Source: Deltaproteobacteria bacterium
Lineage (GTDB): Bacteria > Myxococcota_C > UBA6777
Assembly (NCBI GenBank): GCA_002731275.1
Contig: PCBK01000131.1
Span: 1 to 63,236 of the forward strand
Reading direction: 5' to 3'
Length of the DNA stretch: 63,236 nt
Below the pieces are notes generated by a model. It had not been told where the DNA came from. It worked only from the letters and a program-made list of their open reading frames with translations, and ran no database searches. The position numbers and the translations under genes are program-made. Below are positions 1-6,955 of this stretch, one piece after another. Numbering within the stretch: position 1 is the first letter of the stretch; each line of letters opens with the position of its first letter.

Positions 1-810
1 ATGACCATTCTGGACGTGAAGGCCAAGGATGAAAAAGGTCATCTGTACAACATTGAAATGCAGATCGGACCAGAGACATCGTTCACATGGAGGATTTTGT
101 TTTACTGGTCGAGACTCTTTGGCAGCCAACTCGTTCGTGGTCGTGAATACGACGAACTACAAAAGACCATCTCGATCGCCATCACGGACTTCGAGTTGCT
201 CCAAGAGAGTGAGCATTATCACTCGACATTCCGGGTGATGGAAGAGCAGCAACACTTTTTGTTGTGCAAGGCACTTGAAATTCACGTCTTGGAGTTGCCA
301 AAATACAAAAAGGCGCTTGAGGATGCGCAAACACCAATCGAGCAATGGCTGAGTTTCTTGAAGGATGGAAAGGACATGCAACACGACCAAATCCAAAAGT
401 GGGACGAGGAATGCAAGAAAGCCCTCGAAGAGATCGAACACCTGAGCAGGGACGAGAAGTTCCGCTGGGTCTACGAAGACCGCCTCAAAGGCATCCTCGA
501 TTACTACAGCGGCCTCAAGAGCAAGTTCCGCGAAGGTCTCCAGAAAGGACTTCAAGAAGGTCGACAAGAGGGACTTCAAGAAGGCCGACAGGAGGGACTC
601 CAAGAAGGCGAACAGATTGGCCTTGAAAAAGGACTCCAAAAGGGTTTTTCACAGGGAGAACAAGCAGGCCTCGAAAAAGGAATGCAAACAGGCGAGCAAA
701 TCGGCTTGCTCAAGAGCGCAAAGAAAATGCTCGAAGCTGGCATGACACCTCAAGAAGTCGCTAACATCCTTGACGTCTCCATCCAAGACATCCAAAACCT
801 CAACGCATAA
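1..810 (+). CDS. Rpn family recombination-promoting nuclease / PD-(D/E)XK transposase-like protein, 5'-partial
   Basis: The visible part begins inside the PD-(D/E)XK core. D5-V-K-A followed by N17-I-E-M-Q21 is the Asp...Glu-X-Gln signature of Rpn/PDDEXK_2 proteins, metal-dependent DNA nucleases linked to recombination. About 50 residues that normally precede this signature are missing because the window starts here, so the ATG at base 1 is probably internal. Residues about 177-240 are Gly/Gln/Glu/Lys-rich repeats of the GLQEG type, which is usual for the family, and the tail (MTPQEVANILDVS) resembles the short helical end of these proteins. The gene is followed directly by a hairpin-rich repeat region (811-1441). 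The family is clear; what this copy does is not known. Confidence 0.85.
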   Translation: MTILDVKAKDEKGHLYNIEMQIGPETSFTWRILFYWSRLFGSQLVRGREYDELQKTISIAITDFELLQESEHYHSTFRVMEEQQHFLLCKALEIHVLELPKYKKALEDAQTPIEQWLSFLKDGKDMQHDQIQKWDEECKKALEEIEHLSRDEKFRWVYEDRLKGILDYYSGLKSKFREGLQKGLQEGRQEGLQEGRQEGLQEGEQIGLEKGLQKGFSQGEQAGLEKGMQTGEQIGLLKSAKKMLEAGMTPQEVANILDVSIQDIQNLNA

Positions 811-1441
811 CCACCAAACAACCCACGTACGCACGGATATTGGGATACGAATGGCCGTCCACCCGGGTTTCAACCCGGTGATACCAACCAAACAAATCCC
901 TCTATCCAATCATTCAACCCATGTTCCCGCTATCGAAAACCATCCACAAAGACACACCAAACAAATACAACCACATATGGACGGTGTTCAGGATACGAAC
1001 ACAACCACATATGGATGGTGATCAGGATACGGATGGCCGTCCACCCAGGTTAAAACCTGGGCCTATAGAGAGCGTACACGATGCCTTTGGCATCGCATCA
1101 TTCAGAATTGGGCAGGTCTAAAGACCCGCCCTAAAACCCCATGCAGATAACAACCATCCCTTTTCCTCGACGCAAACAACAATCATCCCAAAACCCCATG
1201 CAAACAGCAACCATCCCTTTTTCTTTTTGCAACCAACTCCCTCGGTGGCTCCGTGGAGAATGGCTGTCATCAGCCATTCTATCCAAGAAAACCGATAGGT
1301 TTTCAAGGAAGATCCAACGCTTGGCGTTGGTGACTGTGTTCCTTTCCATCTTGCGCTTTGTGTTGGAGATACAATATATATGTTCCATCGAACACAGGGG
1401 GAGCTTCCTCTGCGCCGTCCCACAGACACAAAGGAGTCACC
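811..1441. repeat. Hairpin-rich intergenic array with two copies of a GGCCGTCCACC stem-loop unit
   Basis: No convincing gene lies here. At least seven stem-loops follow one another: 863-878 (CCGGGTT/AACCCGG), 1044-1061 (CCCAGGTT/AACCTGGG), 1079-1095 (CGATGCC/GGCATCG), 1110-1131 (GGGC and GGTCT arms with one mismatch), 1257-1280 (10-bp arms, TCAT loop), 1287-1304 (GAAAACC/GGTTTTC, GATA loop) and 1314-1330 (CCAACGC/GCGTTGG). The first two sit in a repeated unit (about 842-884 and 1025-1066) that shares GGATACGR-ATGGCCGTCCACCC. Between them is a tandem direct repeat of period about 34 bp (968-999 and 1002-1033, CCACATATGGAYGGTG). A further direct repeat starts AAAACCCCATGCA at 1134 and 1192. Confidence 0.7.
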
Positions 1442-2341
1442 ATGAACTTTCCATCCATGACCAAGATATGGATTTATAGTCTTTCCTGCTTCATCACAAT
1501 GACCTTGCTCTCAGGCTGCAAAAAAGATATCAAACCAACCCCCCGTCCAATAAAGCGTTCAACCTCAAAGCCCACGAAGCCCAAAGTCAAAAAAGAACTG
1601 AAAAAGAAAGTCATCCCCCCCAAGAAAGTCGTCCGTAAAGCACCTCCCAAGCCACGCAAAATCGACTTCAATGATTATCTCAACAAGCCACCCAAAGGAT
1701 TTGTCGCGCTCAAAGAGTACATCCCAGGCATACGCTTGAGTATCCGCTACCACACACCACGCAACTTCACAGAAGCCCCACTCCCCGGCTATGGCGCACC
1801 TGGCGCGTGGATGGTTGAAAAAGCAGCCAAGGCCCTCAAACGTGTCCACATGTCCCTCAAGAAAAAAGGACTCGGCCTGCTCGTATACGACGCCTACAGA
1901 CCCATCCGTGGCACACTCGGCATGGTCGCTTGGGCCAAGCGTACACAAAAACTACACTTATTCAAACAAGGCTACATCGCGCGCTACTCCGGACACAACC
2001 ACGGACACACTGTTGACCTGACCATCGTCAACTTGAAGACTGGAAAACCCCTCGACATGGGAACCCCTTGGGACACACTGACCACCAAGTCACACACGCG
2101 AAATGCCAAAGGCAAAGCCCTCAAAAATCGCTATCTCCTGAAACGCGAGATGAGAAAACAAGGTTTTCGCCCATACTACAAAGAATGGTGGCACTTCCGA
2201 TACCCCATGAAAGGCACAAAAAGAAGAGATGTCCCCTACGGATGTTATGAAGCCCCAGAAGGGAAATGGCGACCCAAAAAAGGCTGGGATAAACCCGGCT
2301 ACAACATGCCTATGAAGTGGAAACCCAGCCCCTGCAAATGA
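1442..2341 (+). CDS. VanX-like D-alanyl-D-alanine dipeptidase (M15D), lipoprotein
   Basis: A zinc peptidase expected to hydrolyse D-Ala-D-Ala or related cell-wall dipeptides. S-G-H185-N-H-G-H-T-V-D192 matches the SxHxxGxxxD zinc motif, and E248-W-W-H251 supplies the catalytic Glu and third zinc His of the VanX/DdpX family. The N-terminus has a hydrophobic stretch ending in LLSGC, a lipobox, then a Lys/Pro-rich spacer to about residue 75, so the enzyme is probably anchored in the envelope. The ATG at 1442 is chosen because AAAGGAG lies just upstream; the frame stays open 28 codons further but without such a site. It ends one base before the convergent amidotransferase gene. No vanHA-like genes are nearby, so a role in wall recycling is more likely than resistance. 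Confidence 0.88.
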   Translation: MNFPSMTKIWIYSLSCFITMTLLSGCKKDIKPTPRPIKRSTSKPTKPKVKKELKKKVIPPKKVVRKAPPKPRKIDFNDYLNKPPKGFVALKEYIPGIRLSIRYHTPRNFTEAPLPGYGAPGAWMVEKAAKALKRVHMSLKKKGLGLLVYDAYRPIRGTLGMVAWAKRTQKLHLFKQGYIARYSGHNHGHTVDLTIVNLKTGKPLDMGTPWDTLTTKSHTRNAKGKALKNRYLLKREMRKQGFRPYYKEWWHFRYPMKGTKRRDVPYGCYEAPEGKWRPKKGWDKPGYNMPMKWKPSPCK

Positions 2342-3244
2342 TCACCGGATCTCACTCTGGGCGTCCGCAAAAGAGACAATGTTCTCGCCCATCGGAACCT
2401 CCGTCCCAAACCTCCCCACCTGCATCCTCCAATCCACACCAATGATCTGACCAGGCACCATCCTCACCCAGACATTCTCTCCTTGTAATGGCTCACTTGA
2501 AAAGATCATGTGGTTGATAAAGCCCTTCTCTGTCGGACTCTCACACTCCTTGCCATAACTCGGACACATGTGACTCACCGAACACTTGTGCTTGTATGTA
2601 CTGTAAAAGAGCTGCTGCCCCCCTTGATGAGCGAGCATCATCTGACCATTGCTCAAGATAAAGGAAAGATACGTCTCATACGGCCCACACGAGTCATCAT
2701 GAGAATAATCCCCCACAATCTCACACACCTCTTCAACCGTTTCCTGAATCGCCGCGACAGCATCCTCAATGCTCACACCCGCTCTGTGCAGTTCCACACG
2801 CCGTTCCAAGTGCGTCAAGATCAAATAAAATAACACCTCACTGTCTGTCCCGCCGAGAATAAAACGCTTCAACTTGGGCGCAATCTTGGCACGCAATTCG
2901 TCCCGATGTTCAGAGAAGTTACGCAAGTTCCCATTGTGAGCAAAGACCCAAGAGCCGTACTGAAAGGGGTGTGTGTTGATGATCGACAGCTCCCCTTGTG
3001 TCGCTTTACGAAGGTGCGCAATCACCGTCTCTGACGACACAACACCTGAAACGTGTTGGAACAATGAGTCCTGAATCGCTGTCGAAGCAGACTTGATCAA
3101 GTGAGGCGCACCTGCGACGTAATAGGCCACGCCCCAACCGTCAGGGTGGCGCTCGGATTGAACCATCAAAGCATTGTCAGCGCTCATGAGACTTGTGTGA
3201 ACCTGGCTGGGAATCACAGAACGAAAACCAAATAGTCGGCACAT
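2342..3244 (-). CDS. Class II glutamine amidotransferase (YafJ/EgtC-like)
   Basis: An Ntn-type glutamine amidotransferase domain that hydrolyses glutamine through an N-terminal cysteine. The protein must begin M-C-R-L-F-G-F so that Cys2 is exposed; this places the start at the ATG at 3244 rather than at the TTG one codon earlier, and AGAGGTG lies upstream. Further family signatures are RHPDGWG near residue 33, VIAHLRKATQG, and the oxyanion-hole FAHNGNL near residue 110. Length (300 residues) fits the stand-alone YafJ-like group rather than synthase fusions. The acceptor reaction is unknown; the neighbours (VanX-like gene with abutting 3' ends, HEAT gene divergent) give no pathway. Confidence 0.88.
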   Translation of the reverse strand: MCRLFGFRSVIPSQVHTSLMSADNALMVQSERHPDGWGVAYYVAGAPHLIKSASTAIQDSLFQHVSGVVSSETVIAHLRKATQGELSIINTHPFQYGSWVFAHNGNLRNFSEHRDELRAKIAPKLKRFILGGTDSEVLFYLILTHLERRVELHRAGVSIEDAVAAIQETVEEVCEIVGDYSHDDSCGPYETYLSFILSNGQMMLAHQGGQQLFYSTYKHKCSVSHMCPSYGKECESPTEKGFINHMIFSSEPLQGENVWVRMVPGQIIGVDWRMQVGRFGTEVPMGENIVSFADAQSEIR

Positions 3245-3426
3245 CAAACACCTCTCTTGCTAGAAACATGGCTGCATATCGAAACAAAAATCATACCACG
3301 AATCACAATGATGGAAAAGTTTACAGGAAAAATCCCCCAACAACCGAGAGGATTTGCTATATTTTGTGCTAGTATAAAGTGAACCCATGATTTGAACCGG
3401 TTTCATGAGACACGGAGCCCCGCTCG

Positions 3427-5178
3427 ATGGTAAACACAGCACAAAAACCCCCCATCTCAGATGAGATCATCGCAAAAACAAAGGAATTCCTACTAAGCTT
3501 TGGAAAGGCGAGCAAAAAACTGTCCCTTTATGGACACCAAAGCGAAGGATTCGAAGAGTTTTTCGAACCCACACACCAAACACTCACCACCATCCTCAAA
3601 GACACAAAAAGTGATCTGACCCTCTCCGTCAAACCATTCGACTTTGTACTCGAAGGGGACTCTGTCTATCACGACGATGGTCAGGAAAACAGCATCACCT
3701 ACAAACTCTACCGGGTGGGCATCCGTACCATCACTTTCGAACAAAAGATCAAGATTCCTAGCCTCGTACAAGTCGGTTCGCTCCTCGTCAAACCTCCGAT
3801 GGAGCTCGCACAGACCGACCTCGCATCCCTCCTCTGGGAAGCTGAAATTGAACACTTCTCCTACCTCCAACTCCAAAGCACAGGTGACGGAGCAGAGGTC
3901 GAAAGTGAAGACGATACAGAGGACTTCCAAAGACTCCTCAAAGCGATCAAACAAGACCTCGGATCACGCGATGAACGCCATAAGATCAACTTCAGAAGCC
4001 TCTCCACCGCAGACCTCGACGCCAGAAAGACGATCGACTCAGCCGCACACCAACGCGAGCTGACGCGGCACGCTTCCCCACTCTCCGATAACGAGCTCAA
4101 AGCCCTCCAAGACATCCTAGCCAAAGAACGCGAAACTCTCCCCGATATGGCCAGCGAGTTGATGTTCTTCCTCCTCAAACACGTCCACAAACGCAACGAA
4201 CTCGAACAGCTCTCTGAACACATCTTGCGCCTCGCAGAGACCCTCTTCAATAACCACAGCTTCTACCACCTGAGCCTCCTCATGGAAGAAGTCTTTTGGG
4301 CCATGGAGCTAGGCAGCAAAGAGTTATTCTCTGCCTACAAGACGATCTTCAACCAACTCCAAGACAAACTCGGGACGATCGAGCGGATCGAGCAACTTCT
4401 CGAATATATCGAAGAAGCCGCACGTCTCTCTGCAAATGATCGAAGTGATATCCGTATCTTCCTCACACTGTTTGGGACAAAGCTACACGATATCATCATG
4501 CAAAAGCTCCCCAAAGTCAGCTCCGGTACACGACGCATCCTCCTCGGTGCCATCGGTGAACACGCAAAGGGCGCAAAACTCTTCAAGCAATTGTACGCCA
4601 AACAAAAATCCAATAAAGACTTCCTGCTCGATATGGTGATCGTCGCAAGAGATGTCCCCGATCTGCTCGATATGGAGCTGATTCAGGAGTTCTTGTCGAC
4701 CAAACATATCCCCCTCCAAACAGAAGCGCTCGTCCTCCTCGCTCACCAAGCCCCCGAACAAATCGCCGAGGTCTCCAAATCCTTCCTCTCAAACGCCAAA
4801 CCAGAGCTGCAAAAAGCAACCCTTGAGGTCCTTTGCCGTATCGGTGAGACAGGTATCCAGATCATCTTTGACCACCTGCAATCCAAATCGTTTAAGCGAC
4901 TCTCTGCTGCAAAGAAGTCCGAGATTTACAAACTCCTCGGTCAAACACAAAATCCTAAGCTGATCGATTGGTGCTTTCAAATCCTCGAAACACCCAGCAC
5001 GATGTTCAGCTTTGGTCTCAACAAAGAGAAGGTGCTCGTCCTTGATGCGCTCGATACGACCGGTCTGTATGAGGTCAGAACGCGCATGGAAGAGCATCTC
5101 GAGAAGTTTGAGCAACCACCCAAAATCAAAAAAGAAATTGAACACGCTATCCAACGGTTCACAATCTCCAGACACTGA
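3427..5178 (+). CDS. HEAT-like helical repeat protein, partner of the HD-type gene downstream
   Basis: 583 residues without signal peptide or membrane segment, so presumably cytoplasmic. Residues about 20-130 form a compact alpha/beta-looking region that resembles the N-terminal region of the next gene (a KxSLY/RSLQMY start, a strand ending in LEGD or LNGT, then GI/GM-x-x-I/L-x-F/I). A charged linker (about 155-215) leads into roughly 350 residues of Leu-rich helical pairs typical of HEAT/ARM folds. The gene lies 15 bp upstream of the HD-type gene, on the same strand, so they are very likely co-transcribed. The ATG at 3427 has GGAG upstream. I do not recognise a named family; a scaffold working with the HD-type protein is an inference. 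Confidence 0.75.
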   Translation: MVNTAQKPPISDEIIAKTKEFLLSFGKASKKLSLYGHQSEGFEEFFEPTHQTLTTILKDTKSDLTLSVKPFDFVLEGDSVYHDDGQENSITYKLYRVGIRTITFEQKIKIPSLVQVGSLLVKPPMELAQTDLASLLWEAEIEHFSYLQLQSTGDGAEVESEDDTEDFQRLLKAIKQDLGSRDERHKINFRSLSTADLDARKTIDSAAHQRELTRHASPLSDNELKALQDILAKERETLPDMASELMFFLLKHVHKRNELEQLSEHILRLAETLFNNHSFYHLSLLMEEVFWAMELGSKELFSAYKTIFNQLQDKLGTIERIEQLLEYIEEAARLSANDRSDIRIFLTLFGTKLHDIIMQKLPKVSSGTRRILLGAIGEHAKGAKLFKQLYAKQKSNKDFLLDMVIVARDVPDLLDMELIQEFLSTKHIPLQTEALVLLAHQAPEQIAEVSKSFLSNAKPELQKATLEVLCRIGETGIQIIFDHLQSKSFKRLSAAKKSEIYKLLGQTQNPKLIDWCFQILETPSTMFSFGLNKEKVLVLDALDTTGLYEVRTRMEEHLEKFEQPPKIKKEIEHAIQRFTISRH

Positions 5179-5193
5179 TACAACGAGGGAATC

Positions 5194-6648
5194 ATGGCCA
5201 AAGCAAGATTATCTCACCTCGCAGAGCTTGACGAAGAACAAGATTCTGGAAAAGAGCAGAGCGGCAAGAAGCTCCAACAGCTCGGTCTACAGCTCGTCAA
5301 TAGCATCTATATGTACATCCGCTCTTTGCAAATGTACGACAAAAACAACAAGGTCTTTTTACGCCCCCTCCACACGATGGAGGAGATCATCAATGGTATC
5401 CTCGTAAGAGAGGAAAAAGTCGAACTCTACGGAAACATGTCGACCATGTATCTCAACGGGACGCTTTTGCCCTTTGCCGCGTCGGGCCTGGAGAATGTAA
5501 ACTTCCTACTTCAGGCATTTGAAGAGCGTGGGATGGGCGGGTTGATGATCGAACACCCTGTCACTGCGGGGATGTTGACGGAGTTCTTGCAGCAATTTGC
5601 CCCCAGCGAAGAAGAAGAATACGACGCTCCAATCAATGGAGAAGGTATCCAGGTCCAATCTCTCGCATCCATACGCGAACGACTCAAAGAGTTAGCGTTT
5701 CGCGAGATCCAGTCGGAGGTCGCGCTCAAGGCAGATGCCAACAAATACGCGGTCATCCTCTACTGTCGACTCGTACACTTTGTCCAACGCGAGTGGGACA
5801 CAAACTCACCCAAACCCAAGGCCAATATCGCAACACGTACGCTCCAAGAATTCATCGACTTGATCTTCAAACGAAAAGTCGAATTCCTGGGCTACTCAAA
5901 TGACCACGACAGCGAGACTTACGAAGCCTTTCATGTTTGCAACGTCACCGTCTGTGCGCTCCTCTTTGGTCAATACCTGGGACTCAAACGACTTCAACTG
6001 CTCCAGCTCGGTATGGCAGCCCTCAGCCATAACATCGGAAAAAAAGACATCCCACAACATATCCTCAATAAGGATGGCTCTCTTACAAAAGACGAACAAC
6101 AAGAGATCCGACGAATTACCGTCTACACCGTCCAACACATCCTCGAACAATCCTTTAACTGGAAGCGAATGCGTCAGGCCATCATCGCCTCAGGCATCAA
6201 CTCGCCCATCGAACCAGATGAAAACAAAGAGGCGCTGATCTCATCCAATGGCCCACCACTGTTTAGTCGGATTATCGGGCTGTGTGCGATCTTTGACTCC
6301 TTGTGTACCCAGCGCCCCTTCCGCCCAAAAATGCGACCAAGTGAAGCGCTCGCGTTTATGAAGCGACACTACTCCGATCTCTACGACTACTTCTTGTTAC
6401 GTAACTTCATGAAGTTCTTTGGCTCTATGATCGAAAAAGCCACCCATCGCCCCATCGATTGGTCCAAAGCAGCACCAGACACGAGGGTCTTCTCCAAACA
6501 AAAACTCAACCCCCTCGGCCAGGACCTCAAGAGCGAATTGCTCGAATATTGGGATCTTCGACGACTCCAAAAACGAACCGCCGAACAAGAACACCGCCTC
6601 CAATTCCTCAAACAATTCCTGACCTGGAAAACACAAAAAGCCAAGTGA
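5194..6648 (+). CDS. Degenerate HD-GYP-type (HD domain) protein
   Basis: Residues about 240-420 follow the HD-GYP layout: an early His (FHVCNVTV), AALSHNIGKKDIP in place of AALLHDIGKIGIP, ILNKDGSLTKDE, and later IFDSLCTQRPFRPKMRPSEAL corresponding to the DxFDALTSxRPYR region. The catalytic HD dyad reads H-N, the following IKxHP His is missing, and HHExxDGxGYP is replaced by IIASGINSPIEP, so cyclic-di-GMP hydrolysis looks unlikely. The N-terminal region (about 20-125) resembles that of the HEAT protein upstream. GAGGG precedes the ATG in the 15-bp gap. It is best read as a protein-interaction or nucleotide-sensing HD domain working with the HEAT protein. The fold is well supported; the function is not known. 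Confidence 0.82.
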   Translation: MAKARLSHLAELDEEQDSGKEQSGKKLQQLGLQLVNSIYMYIRSLQMYDKNNKVFLRPLHTMEEIINGILVREEKVELYGNMSTMYLNGTLLPFAASGLENVNFLLQAFEERGMGGLMIEHPVTAGMLTEFLQQFAPSEEEEYDAPINGEGIQVQSLASIRERLKELAFREIQSEVALKADANKYAVILYCRLVHFVQREWDTNSPKPKANIATRTLQEFIDLIFKRKVEFLGYSNDHDSETYEAFHVCNVTVCALLFGQYLGLKRLQLLQLGMAALSHNIGKKDIPQHILNKDGSLTKDEQQEIRRITVYTVQHILEQSFNWKRMRQAIIASGINSPIEPDENKEALISSNGPPLFSRIIGLCAIFDSLCTQRPFRPKMRPSEALAFMKRHYSDLYDYFLLRNFMKFFGSMIEKATHRPIDWSKAAPDTRVFSKQKLNPLGQDLKSELLEYWDLRRLQKRTAEQEHRLQFLKQFLTWKTQKAK

Positions 6649-6955
6649 ATCCCTCCCCTTCCCCTCAACTTCACCTTTGAAAACAGTTTCCCTGACAACC
6701 CAGAGAAAAACGAAGTGGTCCTCTCGCGGAGTAAGCGCATGAACACGATGTTGCATATCACATAGTAGAGTCGGACTTTGTGCCCAACCTTTATGTTGTA
6801 TGTCCTTTTGGCGAGAGGACCACTCAGATCATTGGATGCTCTCTTTCCTTATGGTATGCACCGTTCCCCTTATCGGACCGAATGCATGCATTGAGACTTG
6901 AGTGGGAAAAACAGGCGACCGCAGAGGAGCCTGGAGGGGTTTCACAACGTTCCTG
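6649..6955. repeat. Intergenic region with a 111-bp element bounded by perfect 14-bp inverted repeats
   Basis: Between two convergent genes, AGTGGTCCTCTCGC at 6714-6727 is repeated exactly in inverted form at 6811-6824. The 83 bases between contain no ORF of note. No target-site duplication is visible at the edges. A 12-bp palindrome AATGCATGCATT lies at 6881-6892. It could be a small MITE-like element or a long-range stem in the 3' ends of both transcripts; the sequence does not decide between these. Confidence 0.6.

Noticed and set aside
157-639. Minus-strand ORF opposite the Rpn gene
   Set aside because: It is a shadow of the GLQEG-type repeats with biased Leu/Phe composition and no start signal.
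1-1441. CRISPR array
   Set aside because: The repeats are stem-loops of differing sequence without regular spacers, and no cas genes are present.
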